Positions 17,924-25,949 of a DNA stretch of 64,000 bases are shown here, in pieces (the stretch's first letter is position 1; each line of letters starts with the position of its first letter). Source of the DNA: JBKPFU01 sp046728975 (GTDB lineage: Bacteria; Actinomycetota; Thermoleophilia; Gaiellales; Gaiellaceae). A model generated the notes under the pieces. That model worked only from the letters and a program-made list of their open reading frames with translations, made no database searches and was not told where the DNA came from. The stretch lies in the NCBI GenBank assembly GCA_046728975.1, contig JBKPFU010000073.1, forward strand, positions 1 through 64,000, written 5' to 3'. A program made the position numbers and the translations under genes.

Positions 17924-18393
17924 CCCGGGATGCCGGGGGAGGTGCGCCTGGGGTCGAGGTTGTGGCGGAGAGCGACTTCGCGCTCGCAGTCGATGTCGAC
18001 GCCGATCGTGTTCGGGCTGAAGTTCTCGATCGTGATCGCCGCTGCTCGCCGGCCCGCCGACACGCTGTCGTCGCCGCCGGCCGGGAACGGAACGGCGTCC
18101 CAGACGCTGCGCAGGTTGCGCGCACGCAGGAGATGCACAACGAGCGCCCACGCAACGACCGCGAACTCGAAGACGACACGCCAGGGGATCCTGGCCGCCT
18201 TCGCAAGCCACCTGAGCTCGAACGCGAACCCGAGCAGGCCGTGCCGCCGCGCGAGCTCGGCGAAGCTCGCGCCGACCGCGGCGGCGCCTGCTCCGGCTGC
18301 CAGCTCCATCTTCTCGTTCGTCCCCTGCATCACGTCCCACAGCCCGAAGAGGGCGAACCACCACAGCGTCCAGGCCCGCAGCGCGCCGATCAT
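17920..18393 (-). CDS. mrpE: Mrp-type antiporter subunit E
   Basis: 157 residues. An N-terminal pair of membrane segments (WTLWWFALFGLWDV, AAGAGAAAVGASF) is followed by the family's soluble part, in which AITIENFSPNTIGVDIDCER resembles the conserved S/N-x-x-P-x-T segment of MrpE. The N-terminus is more divergent than in textbook MrpE, so the call leans on the operon position before F and G. Its start overlaps the dehydrogenase stop by four bases, which links the antiporter to the upstream metabolic genes. Confidence 0.75.
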   Translation of the reverse strand: MIGALRAWTLWWFALFGLWDVMQGTNEKMELAAGAGAAAVGASFAELARRHGLLGFAFELRWLAKAARIPWRVVFEFAVVAWALVVHLLRARNLRSVWDAVPFPAGGDDSVSAGRRAAAITIENFSPNTIGVDIDCEREVALRHNLDPRRTSPGIPG

Positions 18394-19532
18394 GGGTGGA
18401 GCACGACCTTGATGCAGCCGTCGAGCTTCTTCTGGAAGAGCTCGTACGCGCGGGGGGCCTCTGCGAGCGGCAGCTCGTGCGTCGTCAAGTCGTCCACGCC
18501 CAGCGGGTCGTCGTCAGTGAGAAGCGGGAGGATCTCCGGAACCCACCGCTTTACGTTCGCCTGGCCCATCGTGATCGTGACCTGACGGTCGAAGAGCTCG
18601 CCGATCGGCGTGACCGGCACGACCCCGGCGTAGACGCCGACGAGCGAAAGCGTCCCGCCGCGGCGCACCGACCGTCCCGACTGCCAGAGCGCCTGGAGCC
18701 GGTCGGGCACGAGTCTTGTCGTTTGGAGGAACCGCGACACCGGACCTCCTTCGGCCTCCATGCCGACCGCGTCGATCGCGCGGTCGACGCCGCGCCCGTC
18801 GGTGAGCTCGCGCACGATCTCGACCACGTCGCCGACCGAGCCGAAGTCGATCGTCTCGACACCGTGCCGCTCCGCCATCGCGAGCCGTTCCGGGACCTGG
18901 TCGATCCCGAGCACGCGCTCCGCTCCCTTGTGCAGCGCGATCCGCGCCGCCATCTGTCCAACCGGGCCGAGCCCCCAGACCCCGACCGTCTCGCCTGGCT
19001 CGAGCTCGGCGTACTCAACCGCCTGCCACGCTGTCGGCAGGACGTCGGACAGGAACAGGAAGCGGCTATCGGGCGCGCCGTCCTGTTCCACCTTGATCGG
19101 TCCGAAGTGGGCCATGGGGACGCGGAGGTACTCAGCCTGCGCCCCCGGGACGCCGCCGTACAGGTGCGTGTACCCGAGCAGGCTGGCGCCCTTGTGCCAC
19201 TTGTAGTTCTGCGTCGTCTCGCACTGCGAGTAGAGCTGCCGCTCGCACATCCAGCAGGAGCCGCAGGCGATGTTGAACGGGACCACGACCCGGTCGCCAG
19301 GCACGATCTGCCTCACCTCCGAGCCGACCTCCTCCACGACGCCCATCGGCTCGTGCCCGATGATGTCGCCCTCGCGCATCACCGGGCCGAGCTTCGAGTA
19401 CAGGTGGAGGTCCGAACCGCAGATGGCTGTCGACGTGATCCGGATGATCGCGTCGGTCGGCTCTCGGAGCTGGGGGTCGGGCACCTCGTCGACCCTGACG
19501 TCCTCCTTCCCGTGCCAGACGACGGCTTTCAT
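18390..19532 (-). CDS. Zinc-dependent alcohol dehydrogenase (formaldehyde-dehydrogenase-like MDR)
   Basis: 380 residues. Catalytic zinc ligands are seen in TAICGSDLHLY and IIGHEPMGVVEEVGSEV, the four structural-zinc Cys in CGSCWMCERQLYSQC, and the nucleotide-binding GVWGLGPVGQMAARIAL. It oxidises or reduces an alcohol/aldehyde with NAD(P). The arrangement with a QTTRLVPDRLQALWQ insert is close to the glutathione-independent formaldehyde-dehydrogenase-like group. The true substrate is unknown. It is coupled by ATGA-type overlap to the epimerase upstream and by four bases to mrpE downstream. Confidence 0.9.
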   Translation of the reverse strand: MKAVVWHGKEDVRVDEVPDPQLREPTDAIIRITSTAICGSDLHLYSKLGPVMREGDIIGHEPMGVVEEVGSEVRQIVPGDRVVVPFNIACGSCWMCERQLYSQCETTQNYKWHKGASLLGYTHLYGGVPGAQAEYLRVPMAHFGPIKVEQDGAPDSRFLFLSDVLPTAWQAVEYAELEPGETVGVWGLGPVGQMAARIALHKGAERVLGIDQVPERLAMAERHGVETIDFGSVGDVVEIVRELTDGRGVDRAIDAVGMEAEGGPVSRFLQTTRLVPDRLQALWQSGRSVRRGGTLSLVGVYAGVVPVTPIGELFDRQVTITMGQANVKRWVPEILPLLTDDDPLGVDDLTTHELPLAEAPRAYELFQKKLDGCIKVVLHP

Positions 19533-20533
19533 CGCGGCGCGCCGGCCGTCAGCGGCGGCGTCGGAAGGCGCGCGCCCTCACGGATCCCGTGCAGGAGCTC
19601 GAGGAATGCCTCGCGGGCGTCGTACCGAGGCGTCCAGCCGAGCTCTTCGCGCGCCCGCGTGCTGTCGAGCAGCGGGACCGCAAGCCCCAGGTCCAGCCAC
19701 CCCTCGGGTGAGGGTTGGAGATGGAGCCTCCACGTCATCCAGGCGGCCGAGCGCGCGAGCGCGCGTGGCACGCGGACGGGACGCGCGCCGAGCAGCTCGG
19801 CGAGGGTGGCCGGGTCGAGCACCGGCTCGGCCGCGATGTTGAACGCTCCGTGCGCGTCGGTCTTGGCGGCGAGGCGATACGCCTCGCCCACGTCAGAGGA
19901 GTGCACGGCCTGGAAGCGGAGCCCGGGAATCTCGGGCACGAGCCGCAGCAAGCGGCGGTGCGCCAAAACGCGCGGAAACAGGCGTCCCGCGAACAGGCGG
20001 CGCTGTTCCTCGCCCGATTCGCGCTTGAAGATCAGCCCCGGGCGTAGCCGAACCGTTCGGGTCTCGGGATGCTCCCGCTCGAACCGATCGAGCTTCCGCT
20101 CCACCTCGGCCTTGTGCCGCGAGTAGAAGCTCGTGCGGATTCCAGTCGCCGGCCACGTTTCGCCGACGCGGCGGTCCTTCGGCCCGGGCGCGTACACACC
20201 GACCGAGGAGGCGTAGACGAGCGACGGCACACCCGCCTCGGCGACCGCGCGGAACACGCGCGCCGAACCGTGCACGTTGATCCGCCAGAGCAGGTCGAGG
20301 TCGTGCGAGGGCTGGATTGCCCAGGCGAGATGGACGACCGCGTCGGCTCCGTCGAAATGCGCTGCGAGCTGATCGCTCGCCACGTCGACCGCGCGCCACT
20401 CCACCTTCGGCAGCTCGAGCGCGGGCAGCCGCCGCGCAAGGCCGAGCACCGAGGCGATGTCGGGGTCGTCGGCCAACCGAGTCAGCAGGCTCGTCCCGAC
20501 GTTGCCAGTCGCACCGACGACGACCACTCTCAC
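19529..20533 (-). CDS. NAD-dependent epimerase/dehydratase family protein
   Basis: 334 residues from GTG at 20533, chosen because it overlaps the upstream stop as GTGA and starts the Rossmann fold immediately (MRVVVVGATGNVGTSLL). It is an extended SDR with VVHLAWAIQPSHDLD (the usual H-L-A strand), LVYASSVGVYAPG and the catalytic Y-x-x-x-K in SFYSRHKAEVE. A nucleotide-sugar or related substrate is implied by the family but not proven. The C-terminal part after about residue 230 is a typical substrate domain ending with LGWTPRYDAREAFLELL. It lies inside the same overlapping gene run as the dehydrogenase and antiporter. Confidence 0.88.
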   Translation of the reverse strand: MRVVVVGATGNVGTSLLTRLADDPDIASVLGLARRLPALELPKVEWRAVDVASDQLAAHFDGADAVVHLAWAIQPSHDLDLLWRINVHGSARVFRAVAEAGVPSLVYASSVGVYAPGPKDRRVGETWPATGIRTSFYSRHKAEVERKLDRFEREHPETRTVRLRPGLIFKRESGEEQRRLFAGRLFPRVLAHRRLLRLVPEIPGLRFQAVHSSDVGEAYRLAAKTDAHGAFNIAAEPVLDPATLAELLGARPVRVPRALARSAAWMTWRLHLQPSPEGWLDLGLAVPLLDSTRAREELGWTPRYDAREAFLELLHGIREGARLPTPPLTAGAPR

Positions 20534-21093
20534 GCGATTCCGAGCTCCTCGACGAGCGTGAAGAACGCCTTGGCGAAGGGCGAGTGCTCCGTCCGGCGCC
20601 GAAGCTCGTCCCAATCGATCTGCTCGCGCAACGGTCGGACCGTCTCGAGCAACGAGTCGTAGTCGAGCTCGTGCTCCTTCAGAGCGAGCAGCTTGGTCGC
20701 GATCACGTCCTCGAGCGAGACGACACGCATTCGGATTGCGGCGACCTCGAGCTCCTCCGCGCGCTCCAGCATCTCGTTGTCGACCTCGATCCCGCTCGGG
20801 TTGAAGAGCAGGTCGATCATGACGTCGCCGTCGAACGCTTTGTAGAGCCACCCCTCTGGCGGCTTTTCCGGACGCATTCCGGCCTGCGCGAGCGCGTCGA
20901 GTGCACGATCGGCGTCCTCGGGCTTGACGACGAAATCGAGGTCGTGGTCGGTCTCGGGGCCGCCGCGCGCCCAGGCTGCGAGGCCGCCTGCCAGCGCGAA
21001 CGGAACGTCGGCGTCGCGGAGCGCCGCCGCCGAGCGCTTCAGCGTCTCCAGAAGCTCCTCGAACGGGGGTGTGGCCTTGACCGCCACGTCCAC
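20530..21093 (-). CDS. Nucleotidyltransferase-fold protein
   Basis: 187 residues from GTG at 21093. A longer frame reaches 21186 but would overlap the divergent phosphoesterase gene. PFALAGGLAAWARGGPETDH followed by DLDFVV gives the G-G-x(n)-D-x-D pattern of the pol-beta-type nucleotidyltransferase fold, as in AbiEii/MNT-like toxins and aminoglycoside nucleotidyltransferases. DVMIDLLFNPSGIE supplies a third Asp. No antitoxin gene is beside it; instead it heads the epimerase-dehydrogenase-antiporter run with four-base overlap. Its role is unknown. Confidence 0.75.
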   Translation of the reverse strand: MDVAVKATPPFEELLETLKRSAAALRDADVPFALAGGLAAWARGGPETDHDLDFVVKPEDADRALDALAQAGMRPEKPPEGWLYKAFDGDVMIDLLFNPSGIEVDNEMLERAEELEVAAIRMRVVSLEDVIATKLLALKEHELDYDSLLETVRPLREQIDWDELRRRTEHSPFAKAFFTLVEELGIA

Positions 21094-21135
21094 GGCGGTA
21101 CCCGTGCGGCAACCCGCTGAATCCGTTCCGGTTGA

Positions 21136-21897
21136 ATGTGGCCGATGCCGAGGCCGATCCGCATCGCTGCCGCCGGCGACATCCACTGCAGTCCGGAAAA
21201 TCGCGCCGTAGTCGAGCGCGCGTTCGCCGGGATCGAGGACGAAGCCGACCTCGTTCTACTCGCCGGCGACTTGACCACGTACGGCGAGCCGGAGCAGGCT
21301 GCGGTCCTTGCCGAGATCTGCCGGCCGCTCGCGATGCCGGTGATTGCGGTCCTCGGCAACCATGACTGGCACGCAAACCGGCGCGACGATGTCGCTGCGG
21401 CGCTGGAGGGCGGCGGGGTGACCGTCCTCGACCGCGGCTGGACGACCTGCGACCTGGACGGCACACACGTGGGAGTCGTGGGCACGAAGGGATTCGTGGG
21501 CGGCTTTCCGGACGCGTACCTGCCGGACTTCGGCGAGCCGCTTCTTCGCCAGGTCTACGCGGAGACGAGCGAAGAGGTCACGGCGATCTCGGACGGCCTC
21601 GCGCACATCCGCGACTGCGACTACCGCATCGTCCTCCTGCACTACTCCCCGACGACGACGACGCTCGAGGGCGAGCCGCGGGTGATCTGGGCCTTCCTGG
21701 GAACCGACCGGATGGCACCGCCGATCGCCGAGCACTGCCCCGACGTCGTTCTGCACGGCCACGGCCACCGTGGGCGCTTCGAAGGCTTCATCGGGGAGGT
21801 GCCGGTCTACAACGTCGCCGTGCCCGTAATGCGTCGCGATTTCTTCGTATTCGAGCTGGACGGAGCGGTGCTCAAGGCGGCTGAGCCCGCCGCTTGA
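21136..21897 (+). CDS. Calcineurin-like metallophosphoesterase
   Basis: 253 residues. The dimetal motifs are all present in order: AAGDIHCSPEN (D-x-H), LLAGDLTTYG (G-D), LGNHDWHAN (G-N-H-D), RIVLLHYSP (H) and LHGHGHRGRFEG (G-H-x-H). Such enzymes hydrolyse phosphomonoesters or diesters, with the substrate not predictable from motifs. The start could be ATG 21136 or the second ATG at 21145; neither has a strong ribosome site. It is divergent from the nucleotidyltransferase gene. Confidence 0.88.
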   Translation: MWPMPRPIRIAAAGDIHCSPENRAVVERAFAGIEDEADLVLLAGDLTTYGEPEQAAVLAEICRPLAMPVIAVLGNHDWHANRRDDVAAALEGGGVTVLDRGWTTCDLDGTHVGVVGTKGFVGGFPDAYLPDFGEPLLRQVYAETSEEVTAISDGLAHIRDCDYRIVLLHYSPTTTTLEGEPRVIWAFLGTDRMAPPIAEHCPDVVLHGHGHRGRFEGFIGEVPVYNVAVPVMRRDFFVFELDGAVLKAAEPAA

Positions 21898-21966
21898 GGC
21901 CGTGTCGATTTCAGTGCTTGTCGTTCGACGTGTAGGTAGGAACCCCAAACGAGGAGGAGGCGAACG

Positions 21967-22383
21967 ATGCGATTCATGGTGCTTGTGAAGGCGAGTCCGG
22001 AGTCCGAGGCGGGCGACCTGCCGAGCACGGAGGTGCTGGCGGAGATGGGCAAGTACAACGAGGAGCTGGCGAAGGCCGGCGTTATGCTCGCCGGCGAGGG
22101 ACTTCAGCCGAGCTCGAAGGGCGCCCGCGTGCGCTTCTCCGGAAGCGAGCGAACGGTGATCGACGGCCCGTTCACCGAGACGAAGGAGCTGATCGCCGGC
22201 TTCTGGCTGTGGCAGGTGAAGTCGAAGGAGGAGGCCATCGAGTGGCTCAAGCGGATTCCGTTCAAGGAGGGCGAGGTCGAGCTCCGGCAGGTGTTCGAGG
22301 CCGACGACTTCGGCGAGGAGTTCACGCCTGAGCTCAGGGAGCAGGAGGAGCGCATTCGCGCGCAGGTCGCCGACAAGCAGTGA
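21967..22383 (+). CDS. YCII/DGPF-domain protein
   Basis: 138 residues, with ATG preceded by GAGGAGG. MRFMVLVKASPESEAG, FSGSERTVIDGPFTETKELI and AGFWLWQVKSKEEAIEWLKR are the DGPF form of the YCII domain; the DGPF tetrad is literally present. The family is a ferredoxin-like dimer of unknown activity. It is regularly encoded just upstream of ECF42-type sigma factors, and here its stop overlaps the sigma start as GTGA, so co-translation and a joint regulatory role are likely. A roughly 30-residue charged C-terminal tail is added. Confidence 0.88.
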   Translation: MRFMVLVKASPESEAGDLPSTEVLAEMGKYNEELAKAGVMLAGEGLQPSSKGARVRFSGSERTVIDGPFTETKELIAGFWLWQVKSKEEAIEWLKRIPFKEGEVELRQVFEADDFGEEFTPELREQEERIRAQVADKQ

Positions 22384-23657
22384 CCGCATCGGCGACGCAG
22401 CGCACGATCGAGGCGGTCTGGAGGATCGAGTCCGCGAAGCTGATCGCGGGCCTCGCTCGGATGGTGCGCGACGTCGGCATGGCCGAGGAGCTCGCGCAGG
22501 ACGCGCTCGTCGCCGCGCTGGAGCAATGGCCGAAGTCAGGCGTCCCGGACAACCCGGGCGCCTGGCTCATGGCCACAGCGAAGAACCGCGCGATCGATCT
22601 CCTTCGCCGACAGGAGCGGCTCGAGCGCAAGCACGAGGAGCTCGGGCGCGAGCTTGAGGCCCAGCAGGAGACCGCGGCGCCGGATCTCGACGCCGCGATC
22701 GACGAAGACATCGGCGACGACCTGCTCCGCCTCGTGTTCACGTGCTGCCACCCGGTTCTTTCAACCGACGCGCGGGTTGCGCTGACGCTCCGTCTCCTCG
22801 GCGGCCTGACGACCGAGGAGATCGCGCACGCCTTCCTCGTTCCGGAAGCAACCGTCGCCCAGCGGATCGTCAGGGCGAAGCGGACGCTGGCCGAGGCGCA
22901 CGTCCCGTTCGAGGTTCCGCGAGCGGACGAGCTCGAGGAGCGGCTCTCGTCGGTCCTCGAAGTCATCTACCTCGTGTTCAACGAGGGCTACTCGGCGACT
23001 GCGGGCGACGAATGGGTGCGGCCGTATCTATGCGAGGACGCGCTGCGGCTCGGGCGCATCCTGGCCGAGCTCGTTCCGACAGAGCCGGAGGTCCAGGGGC
23101 TGGTCGCGCTACTGGAGATCCAGGCGTCGCGCCTACGGGCGCGGGTTGGCCCTTCGGGCGAGCCGGTCCTGCTGTTCGACCAAGACCGCGCGCGGTGGGA
23201 TCATCTCTTGATTCAGCGCGGCTTCGCCGCGCTCGAGCGCGGCGAGGCGCTCGACGGCGTGCTCGGCCCCTACAGGCTCCAGGCCGCCATTGCGGCGTGT
23301 CACGCGCGCGCACGCACCCCAGAGGAGACGGACTGGCCGCGGATCGTCGCGCTCTACGACGCGCTCGCACAGCTCGCGCCTTCGCCGGTGGTCGAGCTCA
23401 ATCGAGCGGTCGCCGTCGGAATGGCGTTCGGCCCGGCGGCGGGCCTCGAGCTCGTCGACGCGCTCGAGTCGGAGCCGGCGCTGAAGAGCTACTACCTGCT
23501 GCCGAGCGTGCGCGGCGACCTCCTGACGAAGCTTGGCCGGTTCGCCGAAGCCCGGGCCGAGTTCGAGCAGGCCGCGTCGCTGACACGAAATACGCGGGAG
23601 CGCGAGCTTCTCGAGCAGCGCGCCCGAGAATCGGCGCTTTCCGTTACGGCTCGCTAG
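22380..23657 (+). CDS. ECF42-type RNA polymerase sigma factor with TPR-like C-terminus
   Basis: 425 residues from GTG at 22380. Sigma region 2 is at the N-terminus (IAGLARMVRDVGMAEELAQD, NPGAWLMATAKNRAIDLLRR) and region 4 follows (ALTLRLLGGLTTEEIAHAFL, EATVAQRIVRAKRTLAEA). The long C-terminal part (from about 180) includes YLVFNEGYSATAG and RAVAVGMAFGPAAGLELVDA, a conserved extension unique to ECF42 that resembles TPRs. These sigma factors lack a classical anti-sigma; the extension and the DGPF partner are thought to control them. Confidence 0.9.
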   Translation: MTASATQRTIEAVWRIESAKLIAGLARMVRDVGMAEELAQDALVAALEQWPKSGVPDNPGAWLMATAKNRAIDLLRRQERLERKHEELGRELEAQQETAAPDLDAAIDEDIGDDLLRLVFTCCHPVLSTDARVALTLRLLGGLTTEEIAHAFLVPEATVAQRIVRAKRTLAEAHVPFEVPRADELEERLSSVLEVIYLVFNEGYSATAGDEWVRPYLCEDALRLGRILAELVPTEPEVQGLVALLEIQASRLRARVGPSGEPVLLFDQDRARWDHLLIQRGFAALERGEALDGVLGPYRLQAAIAACHARARTPEETDWPRIVALYDALAQLAPSPVVELNRAVAVGMAFGPAAGLELVDALESEPALKSYYLLPSVRGDLLTKLGRFAEARAEFEQAASLTRNTRERELLEQRARESALSVTAR

Positions 23658-23822
23658 AGCTCGTTTTAGAATGGGGCCTCGTCGTCCGAGTGCGATGGGG
23701 CGGTGCGAGGCAAGGACGCAGGGAGCGCTCGTATCGATGAGATACGGGCGCGACCGAGGACGCCGCATCGCGCCGCTCCAGCGCGGCCCGGCGGCACAGC
23801 GCTTCATTTTGAAGCGAGCTCT
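23656..23822. repeat. Long imperfect inverted repeat filling a convergent intergenic gap
   Basis: AGAGCTCGTTTTAGAATG at 23656-23673 is matched in inverted orientation by CATTTTGAAGCGAGCTCT at 23805-23822, with 14 of 18 pairs. The tips overlap the stop codons of the sigma gene and yjbQ. Inside lies a second inverted pair GCGCTCGTATC / GATACGGGCGC around a GATGA loop. It could be a MITE-like or other dispersed element, or a large bidirectional terminator. Confidence 0.5.
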
Positions 23823-24279
23823 AAGCCTCGTTCCCGACGACCTGGACGATCCAGCGGCGATCGCGCTCTCGGTCGAGCTCGAAGAAGAGCACGCGCTGCC
23901 ACGCCCCAAGGCAGAGCTCGCCGTCGCGGACGGGAATCGATTCGCCGGCGGGGCCGAGCAGCATCGCCATGCAGTGCGAGTGGCCGTTGCCGACCTCCAT
24001 GTCCTCCGGACAGATGTTCTCGGTGCGGCGATCCCAGTCGTCGTGGGCGTAGTAGGAGTCGTTCGGCACGAGCCGCCGCAGGAGCCGCGTGAAGTCCTCG
24101 AGAAAGCCGCTCTCGAACTCGTTCACGCGGACGCAGCAGGTCGTGTGCGGCGAGTACACGCATGCGATCCCGTCGATGACACCGGACTCCTGGACGGCCT
24201 CGGCGACCTCGTCGGTGATGTCGCGAACCGTGAGCCCGCCCGCCGTTCGGAGCTGACGCTCGTGCTGAAAGACCTTCAC
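23821..24279 (-). CDS. yjbQ: YjbQ/UPF0047 family protein
   Basis: 152 residues. Family hallmarks are GIACVYSPHTTCCVRVNEFE, with a conserved His and Thr-Thr, and GNGHSHCMAMLLGPAGESIP, with clustered His. QRVLFFELDRERDRRW closes the fold. YjbQ has been connected to weak thiamine-phosphate synthase activity, but its physiological role is unclear. It is a single-gene unit converging on the ECF sigma gene. Confidence 0.88.
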   Translation of the reverse strand: MKVFQHERQLRTAGGLTVRDITDEVAEAVQESGVIDGIACVYSPHTTCCVRVNEFESGFLEDFTRLLRRLVPNDSYYAHDDWDRRTENICPEDMEVGNGHSHCMAMLLGPAGESIPVRDGELCLGAWQRVLFFELDRERDRRWIVQVVGNEA

Positions 24280-24375
24280 GCCCGCCTAGCCTTGTCCTCG
24301 TCGGCCCGCACGCACGGGTCTATTTTGAGGGATTGTGACCGCTACGTCACGTCGAACCGTCAAGTAGCGACGGAG

Positions 24376-24888
24376 TTAGTAGCCGCCGTTGCCGCCGGAC
24401 GTTTCGGTCTTCGACTCCGTTTCCGTCTTCATGTTGTCCTCGCCGGTCGTCGTGCCGCCGCCGGCGCCACCGCCGAGGGAGATCGTTCCCTCCATGCCCT
24501 GGTCTCGATGGCCGTCGACCGGGCAGTACATCTCATAGGAGCCGGACTTCGTGAGCGTCACCCGAACCTCGGCCTCTTCACCCGGCCCGATCGTGGACGT
24601 CTCCTCCTCGACACCCTGACCCTCGACCTCGAGCGCGTGCTCAACGGAGCCGTTGTTCTTCGCCTCGAAGACGTACGTTCCGGGCTTGTCGAGCTTCACG
24701 CTGCTCGGGTCGAGCTTGAACTCTGTTTCCGAGATCACGATCTTCTTGATCGGCGCAGCGCCGCCCTCGGAGGTAGTCGTGTTCTCGGACGTCGTCGTGT
24801 TGCCACCGCCTGCACTCTCGTTGTTCGAGCCGCCGCACCCTGCGGCGAGAAAGGCGGCCGCGAACAAGAGGACGAGGAGCTTCTTCAC
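24376..24888 (-). CDS. Cupredoxin-domain lipoprotein
   Basis: 170 residues from GTG at 24888. The start was chosen because it begins a lipoprotein signal, KKLLVLLFAAAFLAAGC, with Cys as the lipidation site; an ATG at 24939 would add an unneeded extension. A Thr/Ser/Gly linker precedes a cupredoxin fold of about 100 residues with first His in GSVEHALEVE and the loop YCPVDGHRDQGMEGTI supplying Cys, His and Met of a type I copper site. It probably carries electrons at the outer membrane face. A Gly/Thr/Glu tail ends the protein. Confidence 0.8.
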   Translation of the reverse strand: MKKLLVLLFAAAFLAAGCGGSNNESAGGGNTTTSENTTTSEGGAAPIKKIVISETEFKLDPSSVKLDKPGTYVFEAKNNGSVEHALEVEGQGVEEETSTIGPGEEAEVRVTLTKSGSYEMYCPVDGHRDQGMEGTISLGGGAGGGTTTGEDNMKTETESKTETSGGNGGY

Positions 24889-24978
24889 CGACGTGAGAAT
24901 ACGGCGTTCCTCGCGAGGTGGATTTTTCAACCGCCCCACAGTTTCGGCGGGTGGAAGGGGCGGTACCCTGGTTGGGGC

Positions 24979-25052
<74 letters not shown>

Positions 25053-25059
25053 TCGTGTC

Positions 25060-25086
25060 CCGGACGAAATCGAAGATTTCGTCCGG
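25060..25086. terminator. Perfect hairpin after the tRNA
   Basis: CCGGACGAAATC at 25060-25071 pairs perfectly with GATTTCGTCCGG at 25075-25086 around a GAA loop, starting 8 bases after the tRNA. It has no T tract. A terminator or processing signal is likely. Confidence 0.55.
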
Positions 25087-25096
25087 ATCGAGCGAG

Positions 25097-25137
25097 CTCA
25101 AATCCGTTGGTCCCTGGTCCGAGTCCAGGCTGGCCAA
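25097..25137 (+). repeat. Degraded copy of the tRNA 3' half
   Basis: From CTCAAATCCGTTGG to TGGCCAAT this copies the tRNA from its anticodon loop to its 3' end, with one deleted base and about four substitutions. The CCTGG/CCAGG stem is kept, but the acceptor strand is changed to CTGGCCA, so it cannot be a functional tRNA. Confidence 0.7.
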
Positions 25138-25170
25138 TGTGAGATTCGGTTGGGCGCCGTCGCGAGTGAG

Positions 25171-25219
25171 GGAGCCGACCTCGCGGACGTATCGGTTCCG
25201 AGCGGGCGAGGTCGGCTCC
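25171..25219. repeat. 14-bp perfect inverted repeat
   Basis: GGAGCCGACCTCGC at 25171-25184 is exactly complementary to GCGAGGTCGGCTCC at 25206-25219, with a 21-base loop. It lies in the tRNA-flanking gap. It may be a strong transcript hairpin or a protein-binding site of a lost element. Confidence 0.55.
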
Positions 25220-25470
25220 GCACCATCAGGACAGCCGCTTCGGGCGGCGGCTCTCCTGCGACCATTGACTGGTCCCGTCGCAGGGGAACGGGTGTCCTCG
25301 GACCCTAGAGCCGAACCTTCCGCTTCGCCTGAATCCTGAGATCCAAATCGGATTCAGTCAAAGGATCTAAGTGTGGAACCACTCCGGGTGCGTCCACCGC
25401 GCCGTGTTCGTGGTCGTCCGGTGCATACACCGGTGATAATCGGCGCTGAAAACGCCCGTTAGCAGGGACG

Positions 25471-25510
25471 TTCGAGGTCCAGGCGGGCCCATCGCTTCCC
25501 GGACGAAATC
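25471..25510 (+). repeat. Second tRNA-tail copy, att-like
   Basis: TTCGAGGTCCAGGCGGGCCC and the next bases repeat the tRNA 3' end plus about 19 bases of its downstream flank (through CCCGGACGAAATC, compare 25033-25071), with one inserted base and two changes. The two copies are direct repeats about 438 bp apart, the geometry left by integration at a tRNA 3' end. Confidence 0.65.
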
Positions 25511-25532
25511 TGCGACGTCCGGTGGCCTCGGT

Positions 25533-25949
25533 CTAGGGGCTCGCGGGAACGAGCGTGACGTCGACGCACCATTGGTGCGCGTCTGTCGGACGCCCATTGC
25601 GTCGCGTGATGCCGAGCGCGCATGCCTGGGCGGCTCCTTGGGCGAACCGCGTCCGGAGCCGGCCGTCTGCGCGCACCTTCCACTGCAGTTCCGCTCCCGT
25701 GCACCGCGCTCGCGTGCGCCCCTCCGCGTACGCCGCAGTCTGAGCCTGGGTGATCGTCAGGCGGAGCGAGAGCCGCTCGCCAACGTCGCACGTGAGCGTG
25801 CCGGTCGCCCGAATGACGTGGCCGTTCTTGCTGACCTTCGCCGTGGGGTCGGTTTTCCCGAAGAAGGCGGGACTGCTTCCGATCAGCACGAGCGCACCCA
25901 GCATCGAGGCCAATACAGCAGCTCGTTTCATGGCGGCGGAGTCTGTCAC
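25533..25949 (-). CDS. Small secreted protein of unknown function
   Basis: 138 residues if GTG at 25949 is used, which overlaps the stop of the upstream cyclase gene as GTGA. A second possible start is ATG at 25931, giving 132 residues. A signal peptide is present (MKRAAVLASMLGALVLIGSS). The mature part has four Cys (LTCDVGE, RARCTGAE, AQACALG, HQWCVDV), suggesting two disulphides, and looks like a small beta protein (GHVIRATGTLTC, ERLSLRLTITQ). The family is not recognised. Its coupling to the regulator gene suggests it could be involved in sensing, but that is speculation. Confidence 0.65.
   Translation of the reverse strand: MTDSAAMKRAAVLASMLGALVLIGSSPAFFGKTDPTAKVSKNGHVIRATGTLTCDVGERLSLRLTITQAQTAAYAEGRTRARCTGAELQWKVRADGRLRTRFAQGAAQACALGITRRNGRPTDAHQWCVDVTLVPASP

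Larger units (their letters stand above)
25053..25532. other. 480-base gap with tRNA-tail repeats and hairpins
   Basis: No coding region is convincing here. The stretch contains the post-tRNA hairpin, two tRNA-tail copies, a 14-bp perfect inverted repeat at 25171-25219 and a smaller one, CTGAATCC/GGATTCAG, at 25331-25359. This looks like the scar of insertion and decay at a tRNA end. Confidence 0.6.

Noticed and set aside
25097..25137. Second tRNA gene
   Set aside because: Only the 3' half is present, and the acceptor strand no longer pairs.
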